A stretch of 64,000 nt of DNA from DASVTR01 sp036387475 (GCA_036387475.1 DASVTR010000004.1:200131-264130); one strand, 5' to 3'. Positions 9,265 through 17,530 are shown, numbered from the stretch's first letter. The notes: generated by a model from the letters alone, not told the origin. Numbers and translations are program-made.

Positions 9265-9404
9265 GATTAACCAACGCAGACACAAAGAAGAAAGGATGAA
9301 GGATGAGCGCGGAACGATGAACTGTCAAGAGCTTGTTTTTATTCCGCGTTCAGCGTTCCTACTTCATCGTTTTCTCTGTGCCTCTGTGTCTGCGCTGGTT
9401 AATC
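9265..9404. repeat. Compound inverted-repeat element in the 9022-9446 gap
   Basis: The gap between panB and the next gene holds a roughly 140-bp near-palindrome. The outer arms start GATTAACCAACGCAGACACA (9265) and end as its inverse (…GTGTCTGCGCTGGTTAATC, to 9404). The inner arms use the GATGAA/GGAACG heptamer pattern seen at 15.9, 49.9 and 62.4 kb, around a loop with AAGAGCTTGT. It carries no coding signal. The rest of the gap (9022-9264) shows only a weak similar GGATGAA pattern near 9071-9112. Confidence 0.8.
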
Positions 9405-9446
9405 CCAGCTTGCCCGCCGCTCTTTTCTAACTGAGCCGCTCTTGGC

Positions 9447-10133
9447 TTACGAAGTCGGCGCAGGCGTTGGCGTTGGCGGCGGTGTCTTCTTCGCACGCTT
9501 CGGGGCGCGTTCGACGCGGCTGGCTTTCTTCCATGCGACGCGCACGGTGGCGTCCGTCGCGAACGTGTTGAGCACGATAGGCGAATACTCTGTTATCGCG
9601 TCAATCAATTGCTGTCGTGCGTCATTGATGGCGGCGGTCGCTGTGGTCTGTTCGCCCCGCGCCGTGTTCTGCCGGTCAATGGCGCTCTCAAATTCAGTGA
9701 TGGCGCTCTCAAGCGTCGTCAGAAAGTCTGCGGCCAAGCCTCTTTTGATAAACTCTGCGGGTATCGGCGTGGCTGCTGCCAGAAAAGCACGCGCAGCATT
9801 GATGATGAGTTGGTCGCTGTAGGTGCGCGGCATCCTGAACTGCTCGGCGATACCGGGCATCAGCTTCCTCATCCCGCGCGCCGTCCGGCTGATAATTCTC
9901 AAGAGTTGAAGCAGTACGAGGCGGGCTGCCTCCTTCTGCGCTGTGGCTTCCTGCCAATCACGTTCTGCCGCGTCCTGTCGCCCGCCCGCCGTCTCCATTG
10001 CCGTGACCGCCGCACGGATGACAACGATTAACTGGTTGCCGCGAGAGCCGAGCGGAAAGGCTGCGTTGTGGGTGACGTTGAAATCATCGACACGACGACC
10101 CATGTTGAGGTAACGAATATCCGAATCCTGCAT
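9447..10133 (-). CDS. Hypothetical helical protein
   Basis: I do not recognise this family. The start is set at the ATG at 10133 because a GGAGG sits 8 bp upstream; the frame opens earlier only with TTG. The 228-aa product is predicted almost entirely helical, with Ala/Glu/Gln-rich stretches, no signal peptide and no membrane helix. It ends in a basic Lys/Arg then Pro/Thr-rich tail (PPPTPTPAPTS). It appears monocistronic. The low-complexity tail and lack of Cys suggest a structural or binding protein, but no function can be assigned. Confidence 0.75.
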   Translation of the reverse strand: MQDSDIRYLNMGRRVDDFNVTHNAAFPLGSRGNQLIVVIRAAVTAMETAGGRQDAAERDWQEATAQKEAARLVLLQLLRIISRTARGMRKLMPGIAEQFRMPRTYSDQLIINAARAFLAAATPIPAEFIKRGLAADFLTTLESAITEFESAIDRQNTARGEQTTATAAINDARQQLIDAITEYSPIVLNTFATDATVRVAWKKASRVERAPKRAKKTPPPTPTPAPTS

Positions 10134-10409
10134 GGTGATGTCCTCCAACTGATGCGAGAAGGGAAGCCGCAGTGCGTTCCCTTACGGGTTGAGACAGGGT
10201 AAAGCAGAGTGAAGAATAAACGAGGCCCTGTCCGAGGCCGTGATTATACTCCTGTTAGCGCCGCCGCAAAGGAAAATTTATCCGCGCTAGATTTTGCCAA
10301 GCGGAAGATTGTTGTCCAACATGAAAGTAGCTTGTCGAAGGATTCGTCCAAGGCGGGCGCTTCGGCTTGGTTGATGGTGGGAGCTTGGAAGTATAGAGAG
10401 GGTTTAAAG

Positions 10410-10841
10410 TTAAAGGGTAGCTGTGAACTGGAAAGAGATTAAAGTTGCAGTGGCTAAGAACCACAAGAACGGTTCCGATTTAAGCATTATCTTTATAAAA
10501 GAAGGCGTCGTAGTACCTGCCTCATATCGTGTCTGTATATAAATATCTTCCCAGTTTCCACCGATTTCCCGAGCTAATATCTTTTCTATTGTAGAAAGCT
10601 GTCTAACTATTGATCTGTCTTCAAAGAACCAAATCACACTTACTACATATATTATAAATGTTGATATGATAAACCCTAATTTCGATAAATGATTTGCAAG
10701 CAGAAACCCCAAGATAGCTAAATTGATGATACGGTATGAAATCCGAGTTATTGTAAGCCTCGAAAGCAGAGTACGGTGTTGCTGAAGCAGAAATGCCTCG
10801 GCGGTCACTTCACGTTCATGAAAACGTTCCTTAGTGGGCAT
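10410..10841 (-). CDS. Small membrane protein coupled to a GTPase
   Basis: 143 aa with hydrophobic segments at about 36-55 and 58-77 and a third at the extreme C-terminus (about 124-143). The charged N-terminus and the loop between helices 2 and 3 are probably cytoplasmic. The family is unknown to me. The ATG at 10841 lies 1 bp beyond the GTPase stop, and its Shine-Dalgarno (GAGGT) overlaps that stop, so translation is coupled. This stretch is much richer in A+T than the flanking genes, which hints at horizontal origin. It may be a membrane partner of the GTPase (inference). Confidence 0.75.
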   Translation of the reverse strand: MPTKERFHEREVTAEAFLLQQHRTLLSRLTITRISYRIINLAILGFLLANHLSKLGFIISTFIIYVVSVIWFFEDRSIVRQLSTIEKILAREIGGNWEDIYIQTRYEAGTTTPSFIKIMLKSEPFLWFLATATLISFQFTATL

Positions 10842-10842
10842 T

Positions 10843-11583
10843 TTACCTCGTTAATGTCTTAGCTAGATGAGCAATAACAGTATCTACGGATTTAGTGCTA
10901 TCAGGATTCGTAACCAGAACAGTGGGCATGATTGGAATATCCTCCCTCATCTGACCGCGAGCATCATGAAGTTCAGCATTAAGTATCTTTCGCAACGCTT
11001 GCTTCCGCTTACCTAATATACTGTTATTGACCTTGTCCCGTTTATTCATTAATACGATTATAGTTTTGATACGGTTCTTTTTACCCTTTTGGGCACGCCA
11101 TTCTGATTCAAGCCGCCTGCAAAACTCCTTTAGCCATGCCGCAGAGGCTCGGTCAGATGCACCGTTTAACGGAGTGGTTAAGTCCGTTAAAATAATGACG
11201 GCATGGGGATTGTTTTTAATAACCTCATTAGCATGTGCTGTTGCTCCAACTTGGCCTGGGACATCTATAGCAGACTGAACACTAACCTCAAGTGCTGAAT
11301 CCCGCCCTACTTTAACATTAAATCTAGCACCTTTAATTACATCTGCGGTTTTGAATGTTTCTTTTTCATCCTCAAACAGGCCATATTGAAAATAATCAAT
11401 GAATGTTGTCTTTCCAGAGCGTGATTGCCCAACAACCATAACTTTCTTTCCCTTTAGCCAAGACTTTATAAAGGCAATTCCGGTAGGTACAGTTCGCTGT
11501 ATGACAGCGATACCCACTTTTAATAAAGTTGCTTCAGTTCCAGTCATTTTTGCTCCTCGACTTATGGCCTCTGTTTCACTCAT
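10843..11583 (-). CDS. Ras/Arf-like small GTPase
   Basis: 246 aa with the full GTPase signature: G1 P-loop GQSRSGKTT (52-60), G3 DVPGQ (107-111), with Gln in the usual switch-II place, and G4 NKRD (180-183). A hydrophobic or amphipathic stretch at about 23-44 precedes the P-loop and could seat it on the membrane. Two starts are possible: ATG 11583 and ATG 11547, the latter behind a very good GAGGAGCAAAA. Domain order resembles bacterial Arf/SR-beta-like GTPases. The substrate or effector is unknown. It forms a coupled pair with the 143-aa membrane protein downstream, both AT-rich, inside an accessory region. Confidence 0.85.
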   Translation of the reverse strand: MSETEAISRGAKMTGTEATLLKVGIAVIQRTVPTGIAFIKSWLKGKKVMVVGQSRSGKTTFIDYFQYGLFEDEKETFKTADVIKGARFNVKVGRDSALEVSVQSAIDVPGQVGATAHANEVIKNNPHAVIILTDLTTPLNGASDRASAAWLKEFCRRLESEWRAQKGKKNRIKTIIVLMNKRDKVNNSILGKRKQALRKILNAELHDARGQMREDIPIMPTVLVTNPDSTKSVDTVIAHLAKTLTR

Positions 11584-11643
11584 CTCTTCCTATCCTTCTT
11601 ACTCGCTTTAGAAGCCTTCTCATCTTGAGGCTGGGGGCTGTCA

Positions 11644-11985
11644 CTAAGGCTTTCTATTACGCCCTTCTCTGACAATATCAATTAAGTCGTCGAGTCGTCC
11701 ATCGGTTCGCGCCAGCGAAGCGCGCAACGAAGCGTTAATCTCTCCCTGCGCTTCAATCTGTCGCGTGATTATTTGAATAAACCCTGTCTGAGGCTCAGCG
11801 TAGGATTCCAGCAGCTTATTCGTTTCCTCTAACCGCTTGTTTGTCTTTTCAACTTGGCGGCTGGTGCGCTCAACTTGAGCTTCAAGCGAGGCTTGATTCT
11901 TCAGTACAGACTCGATCAGAGTTTCTACATTGACTTGAATCTTCAATACAGACTCAATAGCTCGCTCCATCTCTTCGTTGGTCAT
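11644..11985 (-). CDS. Small coiled-coil protein
   Basis: 113 aa, nearly all heptad-patterned, for example VERTSRQVEKTNKRLEETNK at about residues 38-57. No membrane segment or Cys is present. The N-terminus (MTNEEMERAIESVLK) and C-terminus (DGRLDDLIDIVREGRNRKP) share a layout with the two paralogues at 12051 and 12426, and the sequence just upstream of its start resembles theirs. It is likely a homo- or hetero-oligomeric scaffold. Function is unknown. Confidence 0.7.
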   Translation of the reverse strand: MTNEEMERAIESVLKIQVNVETLIESVLKNQASLEAQVERTSRQVEKTNKRLEETNKLLESYAEPQTGFIQIITRQIEAQGEINASLRASLARTDGRLDDLIDIVREGRNRKP

Positions 11986-12050
11986 CTCTGGCTGCCTTTC
12001 TTAATTGAGTTTGAACTCATAGCTTGAGCATTTGGCGGTCTGCCTGAGAA

Positions 12051-12359
12051 TTACGTCTTGCCGTTTCTGCCTTGCTGAACCACGTCAATCAAGGCGTTCA
12101 ATCGTTCGTCGGTGTGCTGCTGTGCGTCGGCGATGACTGCGACGACTTCGTTGATGTGCGCTTGCTGGCGTGCGATGTTCTGTACCTGTGTGGTTAGCGC
12201 TTCGACCGCCGCATCCGTGCGCGCCTGTGATTCACGTAACGTCTCTATGTTGACGGCAAACTGCACCTGTGATTCGCGTAGTGCGTCTATGTTGACGGCA
12301 AACTGCGCTTGCTGTTGTAAGATAAAATCTATCGTGCGTTGTCTCTCTTCGTCTGTCAT
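12051..12359 (-). CDS. Small coiled-coil protein, paralogue copy 1
   Basis: 102 aa. Begins MTDEERQRTIDFILQQQAQF and ends LNALIDVVQQGRNGKT. It contains a 14-residue internal repeat (QFAVNIDALRESQV followed by QFAVNIETLRESQA) and a heptad-rich core (ALTTQVQNIARQQAHINEVV). It is nearly identical to the gene at 12426-12713 outside the repeat region, so one arose from the other recently. It has no Cys and no membrane segment. No function can be assigned. Confidence 0.7.
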   Translation of the reverse strand: MTDEERQRTIDFILQQQAQFAVNIDALRESQVQFAVNIETLRESQARTDAAVEALTTQVQNIARQQAHINEVVAVIADAQQHTDERLNALIDVVQQGRNGKT

Positions 12360-12425
12360 CTGTGGCTGCCTTTCTGGTTCGCCTGTGAACTCTCATCTTT
12401 AAGCTTGGGTGCTCTGCCTCAAGAC

Positions 12426-12713
12426 TTATGCCTTGCCGTTTCTGTCCTGCTGAACCACGTCAATCAGTGCGTTCAATCGTTCGTCGGTGTGCTGCTGTGC
12501 GTCGGCGATGACTGCGACGACTTCATTGATGTGCGCTTGCTGGCGGGCAATGTTTTGCACCTGTGTGGTTAGCGCTTCGACAGTATTAGTCAGTGTTTCG
12601 ACAGCCGCATCAGTGCGCGCTTGTGATTCGCGTAGTGCGTCTATGTTGACGGCAAACTGCGCTTGCTGTTGTAGGATAAAATCTATCGTGCGTTGTCTCT
12701 CTTCGTCTGTCAT
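12426..12713 (-). CDS. Small coiled-coil protein, paralogue copy 2
   Basis: 95 aa, starting with the same 30 residues as copy 1. It lacks the second QFAVNI repeat but has an added VETLTNTVEALTTQV heptad block. The two copies therefore differ by gain or loss of whole 7-residue multiples in the coil, leaving both caps fixed. Upstream DNA (GGCTGCCTTTCTGGTTCGCC) is also shared, so the promoter or leader was duplicated too. Confidence 0.7.
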   Translation of the reverse strand: MTDEERQRTIDFILQQQAQFAVNIDALRESQARTDAAVETLTNTVEALTTQVQNIARQQAHINEVVAVIADAQQHTDERLNALIDVVQQDRNGKA

Positions 12714-13061
12714 CTGTGGCTGCCTTTCTGGTTCGCCTGTGAACTCATAGCTTGAGCATTGGCGGACGGCTAGGGTTTACTCTTTCTTCTGTTTTCAGAG
12801 CACGAAGCAATCTACTAAAAGCGGCTCAAGAGCGTCCAGGGCTTTCCGTGTGGAAAATCGGTGATGTAATGCGCGCGTCTCTGGACAGCTACATATTTGC
12901 CATGTCAGCCCTCTCGCTATTTTGCCTGTCAATTATTCATTCTGTCCAACAATTCGAGCCTTAAGCTCTCTCCTGAGATAAAACCTTCGCGGTGTATGTT
13001 TTGAGTACGGCCTGTGGCTCTCGATGGCTGCGCGTTGCACCAAAAGGTGTACGCGGGTCAA

Positions 13062-13397
13062 TCAAACTTCTGCGCGAACGAATCTAACATCTGCGCGACT
13101 CAATCCAACGACTGCGCGACTCAACCTGACAACTCCGCGACTCAACCTGACAACTCCGCAGATCAATCCAACCACTGCGCGAACGAACCCAACAACTGCG
13201 CGAACGCACCCAACGACTGCGCGAACGAACCTGACAACTGCGCGAACCAATCCAACAGGTGCGCGAACGAACCCAACAGGTGCGGAGGTCAATCCAACAA
13301 CTGCGGGGGTCAATCCAACGAGTGCGGAGGTCAATCCAACAGGTGCGCGAACCAATCTGACGGCTGCGCGGGTCAACTAAACAACTGCGCGAGGCGA
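13062..13397. repeat. 21-bp minisatellite, about 16 units
   Basis: Sixteen degenerate 21-bp units with consensus near CAATCCAACAACTGCGCGAA. Because 21 is a multiple of three, several frames stay open. One plus frame reads as heptapeptides with Cys at position 4 (SNDCATQ, PNNCANE, SNRCANQ). Another plus frame reads TTARTNP-like and the minus frame VVGLSRA-like. I see no persuasive start signal, so coding status is undecided. There are no spacers, so it is not a CRISPR array. The rest of the 12714-13516 gap shows nothing recognisable. Confidence 0.85.
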
Positions 13398-13516
13398 TTT
13401 TAACTGTGCGCGGAACGTTTGCGCGGCTGCGCGGGCGAGTTTTGCGAGGGCGTAGGCCGCCGGAATGTCTGGCGGTGTCTTAAATTGAGACGCTTTTCGT
13501 CAGTTGAGGCGCTTGT

Positions 13517-14020
13517 TCATCCTTCATCACTTAGCTGTCCCCGCCAGCGTTTGACTAACGCTGTGTCTTCGACGGTCGCCAGCAAATCGCCGATGGTGCG
13601 CCGGAGGACTGGATGAAAGAGGTCTGGCGATAGCTCTGCGAGCGGCACGAGGACAAAGCGGCGCTGGTGCAGTCGCGGGTGCGGGAGGTTTAGAAACTCG
13701 GAGGAGGTCTGCTGTTCGCCGTAGAGCAGGAGGTCTAGGTCAATGGTGCGCGCACCGCGCGCTACGTCCCTACGCCGCCCAAGCGCGTATTCGATGCGCA
13801 GCAGTCGCGCCAGCAATTGTTCGGGGCGGGGCAGAGGGCCGGAGAGTTCGGCCACCATGTTGAGGAACATGGGCTGCTCGCGCACGTCTACCGGCTCGGT
13901 CTCGTAAACGCTTGAAAGGCGCGTCACATTCAGCCCCGCATTCATTATCCCGCGCACGGCCAGCAGTAGATAACCGGCGCGGTCACCCAGATTCGAGCCG
14001 AGGCCAACGTAAGCATTCAT
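13517..14020 (-). CDS. folK: Dihydropteridine pyrophosphokinase (HPPK)
   Basis: Transfers pyrophosphate from ATP to 6-hydroxymethyl-7,8-dihydropterin in folate synthesis. The start is placed at ATG 14020, giving 167 aa beginning MNAYVGLGSNLGDR, the family's normal N-terminus. The frame continues upstream to 14092, but those 24 codons are just the heptamer hairpin read as protein. Motifs: VYETEPVDVREQPMFLNMV, GARTIDLDLLLYG with the metal-binding DxD, and HPRLHQRRFVLVPL. It is divergent from the ABC permease at 14200. No other fol genes are adjacent. Confidence 0.96.
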   Translation of the reverse strand: MNAYVGLGSNLGDRAGYLLLAVRGIMNAGLNVTRLSSVYETEPVDVREQPMFLNMVAELSGPLPRPEQLLARLLRIEYALGRRRDVARGARTIDLDLLLYGEQQTSSEFLNLPHPRLHQRRFVLVPLAELSPDLFHPVLRRTIGDLLATVEDTALVKRWRGQLSDEG

Positions 14021-14202
14021 AAAAGCAGGAGTCAGAAGCCAGAAGCCAGGAGTCAGAAGAAAAGCTGTGCAACTCGAATTGTACAATAGCAATGAGACAT
14101 AAATAACAGCAACGCGTGCCAGAGTCGCGTTTAGAACATGACGCAGGAAGCGCGCTGCGTTATTCTGACTTCTGACTCCTGGCTTCTGACTTCTGCTTTA
14201 TG
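14018..14202. repeat. Heptamer hairpin joining two divergent start codons
   Basis: The left arm 14018-14058 and right arm 14163-14202 are near-perfect inverse copies of a heptamer array (units such as AGTCAGA, AGCCAGA, AGCCAGG). The arms end exactly at the initiation codons of folK (CAT, 14018-14020) and the permease (ATG, 14200-14202). About 100 bp of non-repetitive DNA lies between them and must hold both promoters. Transcripts of either gene would carry one arm directly over the ribosome-binding position. Confidence 0.85.
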
Positions 14203-15912
14203 AATCAATTCCGCGCTCTCATCTGGTTGAAGTGGACTCTGTTTCGCAACACGATGCGCTCGCGCAAGGCCGTCGTCAACAAGGTGGCTTCAGTGCTGGG
14301 CACGCTGGTGGCGCTATTGTTGGCGTTGCTGATTGCCGTCGCGCTCGGATTCGCAGCCTACGGTTTGACGGCCTTTGAGGCTGAACGCAGCCCCAGCGGC
14401 GCTCAGATGATGGCCCAGACCGCGCAGAGCGAAATGTTCTTTGTCTTTATGGTGCTGGCCTTCGTCTACATGATGTGGGCGTTTGTTCCTTTGAGCCTCA
14501 GCGGCGGCAACCAGTTTGACGCCGGACGGCTGCTGCTTTATCCGGTCAGTTTGCCGAAACTCTTTGCGCTTGACTGGCTCAGCGAATTGACAAGCCTCAG
14601 TTCAATCTTCGCTCTGCCGATTATCTTTGCGGTGTCGCTGGGCGCGGGACTCGGCAGCGGCAATGTCGCACTGGCGTTGCTGGCCGGTCTCTGCGCCGCG
14701 CTGTTCGGGCTGGCGCTGGCGAAGTGGCTCTCGACTTCGCTGGGGGCGTTGATGCAGAAGCGGCGTACGCGCGGAGAGACGCTGTTGGCTTTGCTCGGCG
14801 CAGTCGTAGGCTTGTGCGGTGCGCTGATGGGCCAAATCGCGCCCGCCATCGCTGAGCGTGGAGCGGTCTTTCGTGGAATGCGCTGGACGCCGCCCGGAGC
14901 AGCGGCGGTCGCGCTGAGCAGCGGCCTCATCGCTGGCGGCGTGCGCGATTACACACTCGCAATCCTGACGCTCCTCGCTTATGCGTCGCTACTCATCAGT
15001 GTTACTTACTGGACGGCACGACGCGCGGCGCTCGGCATGGGCGGCGCGAAACGCGCGAAGACCCATAAACCCACGACAGCGCCAATCGCGCGAGCGCAGG
15101 GCTGGCAATTGCCTTTCCTCTCAGGCGAACTCTCAGCCGTGATTGAGAAAGAACTGCGCTACGCGATGCGAAACGCACAGCTACGCATGTTGGTGTTGAT
15201 GCCGCTGATTCTGATTGGCCTCAGGCTGGCGCAGCAGAGCCAGTTCGGCGGCAGGAGCATGACGGGCGGGCGCAGCCTGTCAGCCGAAGAGGTGAACAGG
15301 CTCAGCGGGAGTTTCACACAGTATGCGGATGGCCTGATGGCGGCGTTCGGCATCCTCTACCTCTTTTTGATTCTCTCTTCGCTGGCCTGCAACCTCTTCG
15401 CTTACGAAGCGGGCGGTATGCGCGCCTACATCCTCTCTCCGCTCAACCGACGGACAATCCTGCTCGGCAAAAACATTACCATCACGATGCTCGCCTTTAT
15501 CTTTTCGACGCTCCTCATCGTCGTTAATCAAATCGTGTTTCGTGATTTATCAACCGAAGCTCTGCTGTTTGCGGCGCTCTGTTTCATGTTGTTCAGCGCG
15601 GGCGTAGCGCTTGCGGGCAACTGGCTCTCGATACGCTTTCCGAAGCGGCTGGAATTCGGCAAACGTATGAACGCGTCGGGCGTCGCCGGTTTTCTGGTCA
15701 TTCCGTTGATGCTCTCGCTGATGATTCCGCCGCTGCTCGCCGTTGTGGCCGGTTACTTCGCGCGTAGTTTGGCTGTGAAGTATGCTACACTGGCTGGGTT
15801 CGCTGGCATCGCCGTCGCGCTCTACTACATCCTGATTAACAGGCAAGGCCGTCTGCTCGCGCGCAGCGAGATAGACATTCTTGAAGCCGTCAGCCGTCAG
15901 CCGGACAATTGA
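14200..15912 (+). CDS. ABC exporter permease-like membrane protein
   Basis: 570 aa with about a dozen hydrophobic segments. The first lies at about 30-57 (LGTLVALLLALLIAVALGF) and others are spread through 90-280 and 375-560. A basic N-terminal segment (LIWLKWTLFRNTMRSRKAVV) is typical of ABC-2-type export permeases that lack their own ATPase domain. I see no adjacent ATP-binding subunit, so the partner must be elsewhere. There is no recognisable Shine-Dalgarno, because the start abuts the heptamer hairpin arm. Substrate unknown. Confidence 0.75.
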   Translation: MNQFRALIWLKWTLFRNTMRSRKAVVNKVASVLGTLVALLLALLIAVALGFAAYGLTAFEAERSPSGAQMMAQTAQSEMFFVFMVLAFVYMMWAFVPLSLSGGNQFDAGRLLLYPVSLPKLFALDWLSELTSLSSIFALPIIFAVSLGAGLGSGNVALALLAGLCAALFGLALAKWLSTSLGALMQKRRTRGETLLALLGAVVGLCGALMGQIAPAIAERGAVFRGMRWTPPGAAAVALSSGLIAGGVRDYTLAILTLLAYASLLISVTYWTARRAALGMGGAKRAKTHKPTTAPIARAQGWQLPFLSGELSAVIEKELRYAMRNAQLRMLVLMPLILIGLRLAQQSQFGGRSMTGGRSLSAEEVNRLSGSFTQYADGLMAAFGILYLFLILSSLACNLFAYEAGGMRAYILSPLNRRTILLGKNITITMLAFIFSTLLIVVNQIVFRDLSTEALLFAALCFMLFSAGVALAGNWLSIRFPKRLEFGKRMNASGVAGFLVIPLMLSLMIPPLLAVVAGYFARSLAVKYATLAGFAGIAVALYYILINRQGRLLARSEIDILEAVSRQPDN

Positions 15913-15992
15913 AACGATGAAGTCGGAACTCGGAACGCTGAAGTAAAGGCTAGTCTTTCATTCATTGCTGCGGCGTTCCGCCTTCATACTTA
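15912..15992. repeat. GATGAA-family heptamer hairpin
   Basis: The left arm (CGATGAAGTCGGAACTCGGA…) from about 15914 pairs with the right arm ending CGGCGTTCCGCCTTCAT near 15987. The loop carries CTAGTCTTTCATTCATT, the same core as the element at 62403. It immediately follows the permease stop codon. Confidence 0.8.
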
Positions 15993-16084
15993 ATTTTGAT
16001 TCCAGTGATGCGACCGGTTGCCTCACACAAAGAGGCCGCCGAAGTTGCATCCGGGCGGGTAGAGCAAGCCCCGTCCAGACAAAA

Positions 16085-17398
16085 ATGGCTCGCAGAAGAT
16101 TTCGCAGCAACCAGCGCCACGAACCCTCCACGGAACGCTCTTTCCAGGAGTACATACTCTCGACGCCTGCGCCGGAGACTTCACGCACGGAGTTAATGCG
16201 GCTCGTGCGCGGCGGCGAAGACACCTTCCTCGAACTCAAAGTCAAACTCTCGAATACGGAGAAGATTGCGCAGGAGATTGTCGCGCTCGCCAACACCGGC
16301 GGCGGCGTGATGGTCTTCGGCGTCAATGACCAGATGCGCGTCGAAGGATTGGAAGACGCCGAAAGCGTGCAGGACGAGCTTGTCCGTCTGTGTCGTGAAG
16401 AAGTGCAGCCGCCGCTCGTGCCCTTAATTGACCGCATCGCGTTTGATAATGGCCGCCGTATCGTTGCGCTCGAAATCGAAGGCAAGCGCAGGCCCTATCG
16501 TACGCGCGATGGACGCTTTTACATACGCATCGGCTCGGAAAAGCGCGAGACGACGCGCGAAGAACTCTCCGCGCTGATGGACGAGGCGCGCCCCTTTGCT
16601 TACGAAAACGTGCCCGTGCCCGGCGCGACGATGGACGACATTGACGAAGCGCATCTCTGGAGCTTTGTCCGCGAGTTTGAAGGCGATGCTTTTGCAGCGG
16701 AGGCGGTGGCCGGTTATCCGACCGACGATGTGCTGAAACGCGAGTTATTGCTGGCGGCTGGAAACATGAATGAGACAGTGCCGACGGTCGCAGGCATCCT
16801 GCTGTTCGGGCGCGACGAACGCGTCGCGGAGTTGCTGCCGCGCTCTTCAATCACAGCCACGCGCTTTGCAGGAGAGACAACGCAGTCTCCCAAAATCGAA
16901 AGCCTCACGCTCGCAGGCAATCTACACACGCTCTACGAATCGGCCCTGCGCTTCATACGGCGCTACTGCGACCTGCTGACGGAGCGCCCGCGACGCGCCG
17001 CCGCCGTCGCCGTAGAGCAGCCGGAAGACCCTGTGATGGCCCGCGCCAACTATCATCGTACGGCAATCAGCGAAGCCGTCAGCAACGCGCTCGTCCATAG
17101 AGATTTGGCGCTCCCGCATTTGACGACGCGCATACACATCTTCGACCGCTCAATTGAGATTATCAACCCGCGCCGCACAAACGGATTCGCGCCGACAGCG
17201 CAACGCGCCATTCGCTACGGCGTGCCGCAAAGGCTCAACCCACAACTCGCAGCCATCTTCTCCAGCCCCGCCTACGGGCTTGACCTCGCGCGCGGCGGTC
17301 TACCGGAACTGCTGCGCCAATCACGCCTCTTTTCGGGTCGCCGCGCAGAGATACACGCCTTCAACGACGAATTCCGCCTGCGACTCTACGGAAGCTAG
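16085..17398 (+). CDS. AlbA_2 / RecG-like ATP-binding protein
   Basis: 437 aa from ATG 16085. An in-frame TTG at 15965 would translate a repeat hairpin and is rejected. The N-terminal basic tail is followed by an AlbA_2 (Schlafen-type) domain at about 30-150: ED-TFLELK, IVALANTGGGVMVFGVND, YIRIGSEKRETTREEL. A C-terminal part (about 290-410) has the HATPase_c_4 pattern seen in so-called transcriptional regulators or RecG-like proteins: ISEAVSNALVHRDLALP and IEIINPRR. Members are thought to bind nucleic acids and ATP. The biological role is not settled. It is convergent with the VWFA gene. Confidence 0.85.
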   Translation: MARRRFRSNQRHEPSTERSFQEYILSTPAPETSRTELMRLVRGGEDTFLELKVKLSNTEKIAQEIVALANTGGGVMVFGVNDQMRVEGLEDAESVQDELVRLCREEVQPPLVPLIDRIAFDNGRRIVALEIEGKRRPYRTRDGRFYIRIGSEKRETTREELSALMDEARPFAYENVPVPGATMDDIDEAHLWSFVREFEGDAFAAEAVAGYPTDDVLKRELLLAAGNMNETVPTVAGILLFGRDERVAELLPRSSITATRFAGETTQSPKIESLTLAGNLHTLYESALRFIRRYCDLLTERPRRAAAVAVEQPEDPVMARANYHRTAISEAVSNALVHRDLALPHLTTRIHIFDRSIEIINPRRTNGFAPTAQRAIRYGVPQRLNPQLAAIFSSPAYGLDLARGGLPELLRQSRLFSGRRAEIHAFNDEFRLRLYGS

Positions 17399-17403
17399 AC
17401 GGA

Positions 17404-17530
17404 AAAGCAGAATTCAGGAGTCAGAGAACAGAATTCAGAATCCAGAAGTCAGGAGTCAGAAGAAAAGAAAACCAGAATAAAAGCTGGTTGCAGCTTCTTA
17501 TTCTGGCTTCTGAATTCTGAATTCTGCTTT
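17404..17530. repeat. AGTCAGA-family heptamer hairpin between convergent genes
   Basis: Left arm about 17404-17462 (AAAGCAGAATTCAGGAGTCA…) and right arm about 17497-17530 (TTCTGGCTTCTGAATTCTGA…). A small inner stem around AGCTGGTTGCAGCTT is visible. It ends at the stop codon of the VWFA gene and so may also terminate both convergent transcripts. Confidence 0.8.

Larger units (their letters stand above)
12005..12765. repeat. Tandem duplication of coiled-coil gene plus leader
   Basis: Two roughly 360-bp units (about 12051-12396 and 12426-12749) are nearly identical in DNA, including the sequence before each start codon. A shorter shared segment (GAACTCATAGCTTGAGCATT) lies near both ends (about 12010 and 12743). 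The more diverged gene at 11644 has a related leader, suggesting repeated tandem duplication. Confidence 0.75.

Noticed and set aside
13062..13397. CRISPR array
   Set aside because: Units abut without unique spacers, diverge gradually, and no cas gene is near.
14021..14092. N-terminal extension of folK
   Set aside because: These 24 codons are the hairpin arm and its spacer; the HPPK fold begins at MNAYVGLGSN.
15965..16084. Longer start for the AlbA_2 gene
   Set aside because: Opens with TTG inside a repeat hairpin and yields non-homologous, Arg/Cys-rich sequence.
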